Assembly (NCBI GenBank): GCA_021775455.1
Contig: JAJFHU010000054.1
Span: forward strand, 1-53,496
Length of the DNA: 53,496 bases
Direction: 5' to 3'
From: Hyphomicrobiales bacterium
GTDB taxonomy: Bacteria; Pseudomonadota; Alphaproteobacteria; Rhizobiales; Rhizobiaceae
Position 1 is the first letter of the stretch. Every line of letters starts with the position of its first letter. Of the stretch, positions 1 through 7,744 are shown in pieces. The position numbers and the translations under genes are program-made. The notes beneath the pieces were generated by a model that was not told where the DNA came from, did not search any database, and worked only from the letters and a program-made list of their open reading frames with translations.

Positions 1-287
1 TAATGAGTTTCACCGTTAATTTTCACATAGACCTCATCCAGATGCCACCTCCAGTTTGAGTAGGCTCTAAGTTGCTGGATCCGTTTTTGCTTTATGTCGG
101 CTGCAAACATTGGACCGAACCTATTCCACCAATAACGTATGGTTTCGTGAGAAATGTCGATGCCTCGTTCATGTAGTAAATCTTCTACATTTCGAAGCGA
201 GAGTGGGAATCGAACATACAACATCACGGCAACGCGGATGATTTCTGGTGATGAATTAAAGTAGCGGAATGGGTTAGATTTGGTCAT
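1..287 (-). CDS. IS6-family transposase, N-terminal part (truncated by window edge)
   Basis: The frame starts at an ATG at 287 and stays open to base 1, giving about 95 residues. It begins MTKSNPFRYFNSSPEI, typical of IS6/IS26-type transposases of alphaproteobacteria, followed by the helix-turn-helix region (LSLRNVEDLLHERGI, ISHETIRYWWNRFG) and the start of the DDE catalytic core (WRWHLDEVYVKINGE, where the D of HLDE is the first catalytic aspartate). The enzyme would move the element by replicative transposition. The remaining catalytic residues are outside the window, so whether the gene is intact is unknown. Confidence 0.85.
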   Translation of the reverse strand, partial: MTKSNPFRYFNSSPEIIRVAVMLYVRFPLSLRNVEDLLHERGIDISHETIRYWWNRFGPMFAADIKQKRIQQLRAYSNWRWHLDEVYVKINGETH

Positions 288-343
288 ATGCCCAGATTAA
301 ATTCTTGTCTTGTTTGAAACAAGCGGTTTAGTCTGACAATGCC
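1..343 (-). mobile_element. Partial IS6-family insertion sequence (left part outside window)
   Basis: The 5' part of an IS6-family transposase lies on the minus strand and is cut by the window edge. The inner end of the element falls at about 331-345, because an unrelated recombinase reading frame is open from about 344 onward and is closed by a TAG at 329-331 just before it. The minus-strand sequence at the junction begins GGGGCATTGTCAGAC, a plausible terminal inverted repeat. The other end and the target duplication cannot be seen. Confidence 0.75.
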
Positions 344-1033
344 CCTGCATCAGAGCTTGAGCAACCCATCCTCAGTATCCTGCGGGAGCATCTAACCGAT
401 CAATTAAAGCTCATCGAACTGACTGATCTTGAAGCCGGATCAATTCACCAACATCAAACCCTGTTTGCTTTTGCAGATCGTCTGGCACGAAAGCTTGCAA
501 AGTCATCAACATCAGAACAGAAGCACATTCTGGCATCGTTCATTCACCGGATTGAATTACATCCAAATAAGTTATGCCTGGATATTAATGGCACTCATTT
601 GAGGGCAGTTCTTGAGGGCACAGATCAGGAGAACGTCAGCGCTCAAGAACCCAACCCTTCCATCAAACGGATTGAGATCAATCACCATCTTCGCAGACGT
701 GGTGTAGAAGCAAAACTGGTTCTGGCAGACAACAATATCCGGGAACCCAATCCCGATCATCATCTCATTATGCTGATTGCCAAAGCACATCTCTGGCTCA
801 ACAAACTTACCGATAGTACTGCTATCTCAATTAGTGATCTGGCAACTCAACAAAAAGAAGATGCAACTGACATCAGCCGGTTCTTGCCTCTTGCTTTTCT
901 TGCACCGACCATCGTAGAAAGCATCCTGGCTTGCACCCAACCCGTCGATCTTACAATCGAAAAGCTTCGCCGTATTCCTGCCCTCCCCAACTCATGGAAT
1001 GAGCAGCGTGAACTACTAGGCTTCGCTGCCTGA
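344..1033 (+). pseudogene. Serine site-specific recombinase, C-terminal remnant
   Basis: From about 344 to the TGA at 1031-1033 there is one open frame with no plausible start at its left edge, where the insertion sequence begins. The last part (RRGVEAKLVLADNN, then SRFLPLAFLAPTIVESIL and NEQRELLGF) matches the C-terminal region of large serine recombinases common in alphaproteobacterial prophages and islands, after the zinc-ribbon and coiled-coil parts. The catalytic resolvase domain with its serine is missing, so it cannot recombine DNA. An internal TTG at 599 could start a shorter product, but this is unlikely to be a real gene. The tRNA 200 bases away suggests the edge of an old integrated element. 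Confidence 0.75.
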
Positions 1034-1234
1034 TTCCCCAATATCCCAAATAATTCACCCCGCAAACGTCTGGTGGCCCAAAAGGGCCCTGGGAGACACT
1101 TGGCGAAAAAGCCCTGAATCATCTCCGAAATTTCAGTCTCTGCACCAGACGATCCACGAACTGGCCCACTAAGTCCCCGGAAAGTCGGACACTTTCCGGA
1201 CGGGCACAAAAACACCTGAAATGGCATGACTGTT
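1034..1234. other. Intergenic stretch between recombinase remnant and tRNA
   Basis: This region holds no gene I can support. Open frames here on either strand are short and show no family resemblance. It contains local palindromes such as CCAAAAGGGCCCTGGG near 1078 and GTCCGGAAAGTGTCCGAC (minus strand, near 1180-1197). It may be remnant DNA of the integrated element, possibly including an attachment site. Confidence 0.4.
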
Positions 1235-1311
1235 TGGTGGGTCTGGAGGGACTCGAACCCCCAACCAAGCGGTTATGAGCCGCTGGCTCTAACCAATTGA
1301 GCTACAGACCC
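1235..1311 (-). tRNA. tRNA with CAU anticodon, probably tRNA-Ile2 (lysidine type)
   Basis: On the minus strand the cloverleaf is complete: acceptor stem GGGTCTG pairing with CAGACCC, D-arm with TAGCTCAATTGGTTAGAG, anticodon loop CTCATAA on a GCGGC/GCCGC-type stem, and T-arm with GGTTCGAGTCC. The discriminator is A and the CCA end is encoded (1235-1237). The CAU anticodon could be methionine or the isoleucine tRNA that is modified by TilS. The GC-rich anticodon stem and overall pattern look more like Ile2, but this is a judgement. The recombinase remnant lies on the 3' side, the usual side for integration. Confidence 0.9.
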
Positions 1312-1446
1312 GGCGCGACTTCCAATATCCTGTTTAAGATGCATGAACAAGTCCTGCAAACGGGTTCTTTACACATTCCGGCTTTGCCCCATTGTCTCCA
1401 CAGATAAATGGGAGATAACATGCATTGAATCGATTGGAGGTCTTTC

Positions 1447-2214
1447 ATGAATCCTGTGTTTTTTAGATATTCTTCAGCAATAATTTTTTCCCAAATCTGT
1501 TTGGTGACAGCGCTGATGATTCTTGTATCCATACCCGCCGACCCGGCACTGGCAAATGAAGCAGGGCAACCGGAAATAAATGTCTCTGCGACGGGCAAAG
1601 TCAGTGCGGAGCCGGATATGGTACTCATTTCGTTTGGGGTTGTTCGAGAGGCAAAAACAGCCCGTGATGCCCTTACGGCAAACAACAAAGCAATGTCAGA
1701 GGTATTAAGCGCGCTTGAGAACGTTGGTATTGCAAAGACGGACATACAAACTTCCAATTTCAATATCTCACCACGTTATCATTATCCCAAGCGTAGTGGT
1801 GATGGTTCCCAACCTCCACCTAAGATTACGGGCTATATGGTTTCGAACAATGTTTCATTGCGGGTGCGTGACCTTTCAAAAACAGGAGAATTGCTGGATC
1901 AAGTCGTCACGTTGGGCGTCAACAGTGGTGGCAATATTCAATTCCTGAATCAAAACACTGATGAGATTTTGAAAAATGCCAGAACTGCTGCCGTCAAAAA
2001 TGCGATTAAAAAAGCAAACACTCTTGCAAATGCGGCAGGTGTGAAGTTGGGGCAGTTGATCGAGATTCGCGAGAATTCACAGGAGCCACGTCCGGTTCCC
2101 ATGGCCAGAACCACCATGATGGAATCTCAAGCTGATGGGAGCTCGGTGCCAATCGCGGGTGGAGAAAACAGCTATTCAGTAAATGTGAACATGCGCTGGG
2201 TAATTGAGCAATAA
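1447..2214 (+). CDS. Periplasmic SIMPL-domain (DUF541) protein
   Basis: This 255-residue protein has an N-terminal signal sequence (hydrophobic stretch about 12-36 ending near ALA-NEA) followed by one SIMPL/DUF541 domain over most of its length. Typical features are INVSATGKVSAEPDM at the start of the domain, the long helical segment DALTANNKAMSEVLSAL, and the closing YSVNVNMRWVIEQ. Family members such as E. coli YggE are periplasmic or outer-membrane-associated proteins linked to oxidative stress, but their biochemical role is not settled. The ATG at 1447 follows a strong ribosome site (GGAGG, 7 bases away). It appears to be monocistronic and ends at the terminator at 2243-2267. Confidence 0.85.
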   Translation: MNPVFFRYSSAIIFSQICLVTALMILVSIPADPALANEAGQPEINVSATGKVSAEPDMVLISFGVVREAKTARDALTANNKAMSEVLSALENVGIAKTDIQTSNFNISPRYHYPKRSGDGSQPPPKITGYMVSNNVSLRVRDLSKTGELLDQVVTLGVNSGGNIQFLNQNTDEILKNARTAAVKNAIKKANTLANAAGVKLGQLIEIRENSQEPRPVPMARTTMMESQADGSSVPIAGGENSYSVNVNMRWVIEQ

Positions 2215-2242
2215 TGGACTGTAAAGCGACTTTCTAAAGCAA

Positions 2243-2267
2243 GAAAGCGCCGAAGAACGGCGCTTTC
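2243..2267. terminator. Bidirectional stem-loop between convergent genes
   Basis: A 10-pair perfect stem (GAAAGCGCCG with CGGCGCTTTC) encloses an AAGAA loop. It lies between the ends of two convergent genes (2214 on plus, 2289 on minus). The run of T after the stem is weak on both strands, so it is a probable rather than certain rho-independent terminator. Confidence 0.6.
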
Positions 2268-2288
2268 AAGAACAGGGTTTTTCTTGGC

Positions 2289-2657
2289 TTAGTAAAGGCC
2301 ACGGGTCCTGATAACCGGGCAACGTGAACGGTCGCGGTCATACACAACCTTTGCACGATGCCCATGACTAAATCCTTTGACCACGATTCGGTTCCGGCCG
2401 ATGCGATCAACGTAAGGACGTTTTACACCAAGGCGCCATGCTTTTTTCAAGGCGCGCCGCGGAGTGCATACACGGTTGCGTTTGTGTGCCTTGTGGTAGC
2501 CACCACGTCGGTGACCGTCAGAAAAATATACGCCGCCATGGCCATTGCCTATGTATACGCCAACGGAGCCAGCGTTGGCAGAACCGGCTGTAGAGAGGGT
2601 TGCGCCGGCCGCGATCACACCAACTGCTATCAGGGTTTTGATTGTGTTCTTAAACAT
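2289..2657 (-). CDS. Small secreted basic protein of unknown function
   Basis: This 122-residue protein has a clear signal peptide (MFKNTIKTLIAVGVIAAG, cleavage near SANA-GS). The mature part is Gly/His-rich (YIGNGHGGVYFSDGHRRGGY) and then strongly basic, with a conserved-looking C-terminal block (CTPRRALKKAWRLGVKRPYV, VVKGFSHGHRAKVVYDRD) and two cysteines that could form a disulfide. Similar short periplasmic proteins are common in Hyphomicrobiales and are usually annotated as hypothetical; no function is known to me. The ATG at 2657 follows a good ribosome site (AGGAG, 7 bases). Confidence 0.75.
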   Translation of the reverse strand: MFKNTIKTLIAVGVIAAGATLSTAGSANAGSVGVYIGNGHGGVYFSDGHRRGGYHKAHKRNRVCTPRRALKKAWRLGVKRPYVDRIGRNRIVVKGFSHGHRAKVVYDRDRSRCPVIRTRGLY

Positions 2658-2735
2658 AATTTTCTCCTTTTAGTTGCTGACGGTGCCAAGGGTTGCGATT
2701 TCGCCAGACTGTGAGGAAAACTTATGAAATTGGCT

Positions 2736-2774
2736 CTGAACCGAGCCGGAACACTTTGTTCAGGCTCGGTTCAG
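2736..2774. terminator. Long inverted repeat, probable terminator of the catabolic operon
   Basis: A perfect 12-pair stem (CTGAACCGAGCC at 2736-2747, GGCTCGGTTCAG at 2763-2774) encloses a smaller GAAC/GTTC stem. It sits just downstream of the last gene of the minus-strand operon (ends at 2826) and about 80 bases before the start of the small secreted protein gene. No clear T run follows on the minus strand, so it could instead be an operator. Confidence 0.5.
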
Positions 2775-2825
2775 GATGTTATTAATTATTGTTTTTCAAC
2801 GGCTTAATGAAGTAAATTTCATAAT

Positions 2826-3830
2826 TTATTTCGAGTTTATTGTTTCAAACAAGCTTTGCGGAATTTCAATTCCATTTTCAGAAACCTTTGCACACTTCAT
2901 TCGTCGGCCATCACCAGGAAGGCGCGTTCCTTCTTGAACCAAAATCTGCGAAAACAAGCCTTCAGCAGATTTCAGCGATGCATTGCCATTTGGTGCAAGA
3001 GCCAAAATAAACTCACCTCCACGTGGCGGACCACCATCATTGTTGTCGTTTGCCGCAGCTTCATAGCTCATTTGCTCTCCGATCAAAGCTCCGGCCAGTA
3101 GTTCCACCATCAGAGCAATGGATGCTCCTTTGTACCCGCCGTAAGGCAACATTGCCCCTTTGAGAACTTCATTGGGGTCGTTCGTCGGTTTGCCGTCGGG
3201 GCCAATACCAACACCATCCGGCAAAGTATGCCCCTCCCGGGCGGCAATCATCACTTCTCCACGAGCCATCACAGCGCTCGCCTGATCAAACACCATCGGT
3301 TCGGCATTTTCACGCGGCCAGGCAAATGCAACCGGATTTGTACCGTAGAGTGGTTTGGTGCCACCGGCAGGTGGCAGAGCTGGCTTGAATGATGTACATG
3401 CGAAAGCTGCAACGCCTTGTCGTGCCAGAAGCTCTACTTCCTGCCAAAGAGCGGCAAAATGGAAGGTATTGGTTAGCGAACCCAGTGCCACACCCTGACT
3501 TTTTGCCAAATCAGCAAGTGGCTTTGCCATGTATTGGTGAGCAAGTGGCGCATAACCACCATCGCCATCGACGGAAAGTACGGCAGGTTTTGACGTCGTG
3601 ATTTTCGGTGAAGCCTTACCATTCACTTTGCCACTCTTGAGGGAAGCAAGATAACCAGGCATACGGAACAGGCCATGGCTGTGAGCGCCGTGGCGTTCAG
3701 CTTGAAAGATACACTCAGCAACTGCATCCGCGTTGACTTCATCACACCCCGCCCGCTTCAATGCGGCTGATGCAAAGGGTTTGACTTCCTCAAGCGCCAG
3801 TTTAACTGTGTCGGTTGCTGTTTTTTCCAT
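2826..3830 (-). CDS. Ldh-family (malate/lactate dehydrogenase-like) NAD(P)-dependent oxidoreductase
   Basis: This 334-residue protein belongs to the Ldh_2 family, unrelated to classical lactate dehydrogenases. Visible family features are the N-terminal helical part with RHGAHSHGLFRMPGYL, the central YGTNPVAFAWPR and MARGEVMIAAREG, and PYGGYKGASIALMVELLAG toward the C-terminus. Members reduce 2-keto acids or cyclic imines (delta1-pyrroline-2-carboxylate or piperideine-2-carboxylate), or oxidise ureidoglycolate and similar. Being last in an operon with a DAO flavoenzyme, a DapA-like lyase and an aldehyde dehydrogenase favours an imino-acid or keto-acid role, which is inference. I chose the ATG at 3830, which follows a GGA-containing site, over an upstream TTG at 3845. 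Confidence 0.8.
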   Translation of the reverse strand: MEKTATDTVKLALEEVKPFASAALKRAGCDEVNADAVAECIFQAERHGAHSHGLFRMPGYLASLKSGKVNGKASPKITTSKPAVLSVDGDGGYAPLAHQYMAKPLADLAKSQGVALGSLTNTFHFAALWQEVELLARQGVAAFACTSFKPALPPAGGTKPLYGTNPVAFAWPRENAEPMVFDQASAVMARGEVMIAAREGHTLPDGVGIGPDGKPTNDPNEVLKGAMLPYGGYKGASIALMVELLAGALIGEQMSYEAAANDNNDGGPPRGGEFILALAPNGNASLKSAEGLFSQILVQEGTRLPGDGRRMKCAKVSENGIEIPQSLFETINSK

Positions 3831-3879
3831 AATTCCACTTTCCAAGTGTCAAATTTTTTACAGTGAACAGCAACCCTGT

Positions 3880-5217
3880 TTAAACCTCTCGGCCGGCACG
3901 CCATTCCTTCCAGCGCATATACGCATTTGCGCCTAACCATGCAAAGGGTTCTGGAGGAAGTTTTTGGGGGTCAGGCTGACCAAGAAATGCTTCAACCAGT
4001 GGAGTGCGCCCTTCAACTGCAAATTCCGCAGCCGCCATTCCGGAGAGCGTGCCTTGTGCCGTACCCAACCCATTCTGGCAACAGGCAGAAAACAGACCCG
4101 GCTCCTGCTCTCCAAATGCAGGAACGCTATTATAGCTCAAACAAAGGCGTCCACTCCACCGATACTCGGCGGAGACGTTTTCCAGTTCTGGAAACCGCTC
4201 CCGAAACGAATAATCGTGAGTTTTCCCCATCCTTTTCACCAACTTCTCGCTAACCTGCATTGAAGGTTCATACACAACGCGATTGCGGGTGATGATGCGA
4301 TCACCGCATGCCCCGGAAATTCTGCGTACGGTTGTTGCGATCGGATCAGCCGGCGTAATCCCCCAACGACGCTCCCCTCCGACTGCCCTGATTTCTTGAC
4401 CTGTCAGCGCTCGGGTCATCGAGCCGAACAGGATGACGTGCATTAGTCGGCGCTTGAAATATCCGAAGGATTCTGCATGCCCGTTAACCCCGAGAATGAC
4501 TTTGGAGCATGTAACACTTCCTGCAGGCGTTGTTGCCACCCACTTGCGGTTTTCCAGTTTCAGAGAAGTAACGGGACTGTTCTCAAAAATCGAAACGCCT
4601 GATTTACTTAGGCCATCTGCCAGTCCACGAATGTATGCAGCAGGTTGGATCGTCGCAGTGCTTGGCGTGAACAACCCTCCAACATACCAACCCGAACCAG
4701 TCAGTTTCTTCATTGCTTTGGCGTCAAGAATTTTGCTGTCTTCGCCGAGCTGTTTGAGATGTTCTGCATATTCAGTATTGTGCTGCATACCCTTTTCGGT
4801 AGCCGCACCGTTTACCTTTCCGGATCGATTAAACACTTCGTCCGAGAGTTTGTTTTCCCTCGCGATGTCTTCAGCAAAATCGATAGCCAATCGTTTCAAC
4901 CTGATATCTTCCAGGTCTCTTTCTAATTGTCCTGCATAATTTGATGATGCCAGATCATGCGGCAGGTCAAGCATAAAGCCGGAATTTCGCCCGGCAGGAC
5001 CAGCGGCCACGCGGGTCGCATCCAGCACCACAATTCGCGACTTGGGTCGCAACTGGTACAATCGGCGAGCTGCAGAAAGTCCGGCAAATCCTGCTCCAAC
5101 TACAAGGTAATCGGCTTTTTCTTCTGCTTTGAGTTCAATCGCTGGAACCTGTTCCGGCAGAATAGCATTCCAGCCAGAAACACCAGTGTCTACGGGTAGT
5201 CTTGAAACCTTGCTCAA
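3880..5217 (-). CDS. FAD-dependent amine/imino-acid oxidoreductase (DAO family, PuuB/OrdL-like)
   Basis: This 445-residue protein has the N-terminal dinucleotide fold of DAO flavoenzymes (YLVVGAGFAGLSAARRLY near residues 37-54, then VVLDATRVAAGPAGRNSG) and the C-terminal RWSGRLCLSYNSVPAFG and QNGLGTAQGTLSGM segments typical of gamma-glutamylputrescine oxidase-like proteins. It should oxidise a C-N bond of a secondary or primary amine, giving an aldehyde or imine. Its TTG start overlaps the TGA of the aldehyde dehydrogenase gene (TTGA), so the two are translationally coupled. That pairing resembles PuuB-PuuC, where the aldehyde is the next substrate. The actual amine is unknown. Confidence 0.8.
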   Translation of the reverse strand: MSKVSRLPVDTGVSGWNAILPEQVPAIELKAEEKADYLVVGAGFAGLSAARRLYQLRPKSRIVVLDATRVAAGPAGRNSGFMLDLPHDLASSNYAGQLERDLEDIRLKRLAIDFAEDIARENKLSDEVFNRSGKVNGAATEKGMQHNTEYAEHLKQLGEDSKILDAKAMKKLTGSGWYVGGLFTPSTATIQPAAYIRGLADGLSKSGVSIFENSPVTSLKLENRKWVATTPAGSVTCSKVILGVNGHAESFGYFKRRLMHVILFGSMTRALTGQEIRAVGGERRWGITPADPIATTVRRISGACGDRIITRNRVVYEPSMQVSEKLVKRMGKTHDYSFRERFPELENVSAEYRWSGRLCLSYNSVPAFGEQEPGLFSACCQNGLGTAQGTLSGMAAAEFAVEGRTPLVEAFLGQPDPQKLPPEPFAWLGANAYMRWKEWRAGREV

Positions 5218-6713
5218 TCGACACTCTCTTCTGGCGCGCGATCGGACAAGTCGATCCAGATTGTTTTCAATTCAGTGTACTGGTCATGGGCGTGAAGGGA
5301 GTTGTCCCGCCCTCCGAAACCAGATTGCTTGTAGCCGCCGAACGGGGTGGATATGTCCCCTTCCCCGTAGCAATTCACGGTGACAGTTCCAGCTTGAATG
5401 TTACGGGCGCAGGTTATTGCCTGCTTGGCATTGGCAGTAAACAAGCTGGCCGCGAGGCCATACACGGTGTCATTCGCAACTGATATCGCCTCTTCTGTTG
5501 AAGCGACCGTAATTACAGAAAGTACGGGACCAAATATCTCCTCCTTGGCCAAAACATCACCCGGTTTCACATCGTCAAATATTGTAGGCTCCACATAAAT
5601 ATTGTCGCGTGTTTTCCCGCCAAGCGCAGGTTTGCCCTTTTTAAGATAAGAAGCAACTTTCTTGAAGTGTTCGCTATCAATCATCGTTCCAAGGTGATTG
5701 GAAGGATCAAGCGGATCACCGGTACGCCAGTCTCGCACGTGCGCGATCATGCGCTTCATCAATGGCGCTTTTACTTTCTCATGCACAATCAAACGTGAAC
5801 AGGCAGAGCAGTTTTCACCCATGTTCCAGAAGGCTGCATTGACGATGTGTCCGGCAACCAGATCAAGATCCTCGGCATCTTCGAGTACTACTGCAGGATT
5901 TTTACCACCGCATTCGAGGACGACTTTCTTGAGGTTGGATTCAGCTGCATACTTCAAGAAACGCCGCCCGGTTTCGGTGGAGCCTGTAAAGCTCACCATG
6001 TCCACATCCATGTGACGACCAAGTGGCTCGCCAACGGATGGACCATTTCCTGGAAGAACCTGCAGCACCCCATCAGGAAGGCCTGCTTCAGAAGCGAGCT
6101 CTGCCAGTCTTAAGGCAGTAAGTGAGGTCTGTTCGGCTGGCTTGACGATTACCGAGTTACCGGCTGCAAGGGCCGGGCCAATTTTCCAGGCCATCATCAA
6201 CAGCGGAAAGTTCCAGGGCAGCACGCAGGCAACCACGCCGACCGGCTCGCGCACCACCATGGCGATGTGATCATCACTTGCCGGGGCCATCTGGTCGTAA
6301 ATCTTGTCAACCGCCTCGGCATGCCATTTGATGGTGTGGATGGTTTCAGGAATGTCGATCTGCTCACAATCGCGAATAGGCTTTCCGCTGTCGAGGCATT
6401 CCATCACCGCAAGCTCTCGCCGATTGCGGGTGATCAGCTTGCAAAGCCGGATCAGAATATCCTTACGATCTGACGGATGCAATCTTGCCCAGTGGCCCTC
6501 GGCAAATGCTTTTCTTGCCTTTTCAACTGCCAGGTTAACATCTTTTGCATTACACCCGGAAATGGTCGCAATTTTCTTGCCAGTCGCAGGGTTGATGGTC
6601 GCAAACTTGTCGCCCTTACCAGCACGAAATTTTCCATCAATAAAAGCCGCAGCGGGGTATGTCATGTCCGCTGCAATGGCTGCATATTCATCTCTTGTCA
6701 GCAAATCACTCAT
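5214..6713 (-). CDS. NAD(P)-dependent aldehyde dehydrogenase, PuuC-like
   Basis: This 499-residue protein is a full-length ALDH. It shows the cofactor site (PWNFPLLMMAWKIGPALAAG, FTGSTETGRRFL), the catalytic glutamate in LECGGKNPAVV and the catalytic cysteine in MGENCSACSR (about residue 305). The C-terminal end STPFGGYKQSGFGGR and YTELKTIWIDL closely resembles the gamma-glutamyl-aminobutyraldehyde dehydrogenase PuuC. It would oxidise the aldehyde released by the neighbouring DAO flavoenzyme to an acid. The start overlaps the end of the DapA-like gene by 4 bases (ATGA), and its own stop overlaps the next start, so the three genes are tightly coupled. Confidence 0.88.
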   Translation of the reverse strand: MSDLLTRDEYAAIAADMTYPAAAFIDGKFRAGKGDKFATINPATGKKIATISGCNAKDVNLAVEKARKAFAEGHWARLHPSDRKDILIRLCKLITRNRRELAVMECLDSGKPIRDCEQIDIPETIHTIKWHAEAVDKIYDQMAPASDDHIAMVVREPVGVVACVLPWNFPLLMMAWKIGPALAAGNSVIVKPAEQTSLTALRLAELASEAGLPDGVLQVLPGNGPSVGEPLGRHMDVDMVSFTGSTETGRRFLKYAAESNLKKVVLECGGKNPAVVLEDAEDLDLVAGHIVNAAFWNMGENCSACSRLIVHEKVKAPLMKRMIAHVRDWRTGDPLDPSNHLGTMIDSEHFKKVASYLKKGKPALGGKTRDNIYVEPTIFDDVKPGDVLAKEEIFGPVLSVITVASTEEAISVANDTVYGLAASLFTANAKQAITCARNIQAGTVTVNCYGEGDISTPFGGYKQSGFGGRDNSLHAHDQYTELKTIWIDLSDRAPEESVD

Positions 6714-7621
6714 TTAACCGCTTCCTTCTCAATCTGCGCGATTGCCGCATCCATAACCTTGATAACCTGTTCCAGTGCCCGCTTGTCATCCTTGTTCAAG
6801 GGTTGCAAAGGTCTTCGCGGTGGCCCCGCGTTAATGCCCCGCAATGTCAGACCATGCTTGATACACTGGACAAATTTTCCGCCCTGCTCCAACACGCTCA
6901 TCAACGGCAACATGGCCGACATGATCCTGCGACCCTTGTCGAAATTCCCTTCAACCGCACAAGCCTTGTAAAGTGCAATATGAGCTTGTGGTGCAAAGTT
7001 TGAACCGGCACAAACCCAACTACGCGCACCCCACGCAAAAAATTCCAGTGCCTGATCGTCCATGCCGCAAGAAAGTTGAATGTGCGGATAATCGCGCGCC
7101 AGCATATGAACCCGATTGATGTCACCTGAGCTTTCCTTGATCGCACAGAAGTTTGGACTGCGCCCAATGCGGTCCAGTGTTTCTGTACCCATATTGGAAC
7201 TCATTCGACCGGGATAATTATAAAGCATTGCAGGCAAATTCGCTTCGCGATCAATAGCCAGTGCATGAAGTGCAATTTCCCGCTCGGTGGGGCAAGCATA
7301 TGGTGGTGTCGCAACCAATATCCCGTCTGCACCAATTTCCCGGGCAGCTATTGCAAACACAATCGAATCTTCTGTTCGAATTGCACCAGTTCCAACGATT
7401 AGTGGCAATCTACCTTTCACCAACTGCTTGGCGAGCTTCATCATTTCAATGCGCTCTTCGGTAGTCTGGGCATAGTATTCACCCGTCGTCCCGGCAACGA
7501 TTATGCCATGAACACCCGAGCCGATCAGGTATTCAACCACATCGCCAAACCGTTTGCGATCCAGAGCAAAATCATCGTCATAAGGCGTGACAATCGGTGT
7601 GTATATACCCTCAAATTTCAT
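6710..7621 (-). CDS. DapA-family (dihydrodipicolinate synthase/N-acetylneuraminate lyase) aldolase or dehydratase
   Basis: This 303-residue TIM-barrel protein shows the Schiff-base lysine in FCAIKESSGDINR (about residue 160), the tyrosine in MLYNYPGRMSSNMG, and the GTTGEYYAQTTEER carboxylate-binding loop. Family members cleave or condense 2-keto acids such as pyruvate, or dehydrate/deaminate keto acids (for example in hydroxyproline breakdown). Sequence details differ from the known hydroxyproline deaminase LhpC, so the substrate is open. I placed the start at the ATG at 7621 (MKFEGIYTPIVTPY), preceded by GGAAAG; an ATG at 7633 is the alternative. Confidence 0.82.
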   Translation of the reverse strand: MKFEGIYTPIVTPYDDDFALDRKRFGDVVEYLIGSGVHGIIVAGTTGEYYAQTTEERIEMMKLAKQLVKGRLPLIVGTGAIRTEDSIVFAIAAREIGADGILVATPPYACPTEREIALHALAIDREANLPAMLYNYPGRMSSNMGTETLDRIGRSPNFCAIKESSGDINRVHMLARDYPHIQLSCGMDDQALEFFAWGARSWVCAGSNFAPQAHIALYKACAVEGNFDKGRRIMSAMLPLMSVLEQGGKFVQCIKHGLTLRGINAGPPRRPLQPLNKDDKRALEQVIKVMDAAIAQIEKEAVK

Positions 7622-7642
7622 TTTTCTTTCCATCGGTTCGTC

Positions 7643-7744
7643 TCAAATACTACTAACCGGGTAAACCAAGTATTGCGTGCGTCCGTCATCAACAACAAAT
7701 GTCTGCCCGGTTACCAGTGCAACCTTGATCTCAGTGCTCTTCAT
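7643..7744 (-). pseudogene. C-terminal remnant of a short-chain dehydrogenase/reductase
   Basis: In the gap between the MttB-family and DapA-like genes a 33-codon frame reads VALVTGQTFVVDDGRTQYLV and ends at a TGA at 7643-7645. The segment VTGQTFVVDDGRT is the characteristic C-terminal motif of classical SDR oxidoreductases (usually VTGQ.i.VDGG). The rest of the enzyme, including the Rossmann glycine motif and the YxxxK active site, is absent. The frame overlaps the end of the MttB-family gene out of frame. This looks like the scar of a deletion that removed most of an SDR gene once present in the operon. Confidence 0.65.
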
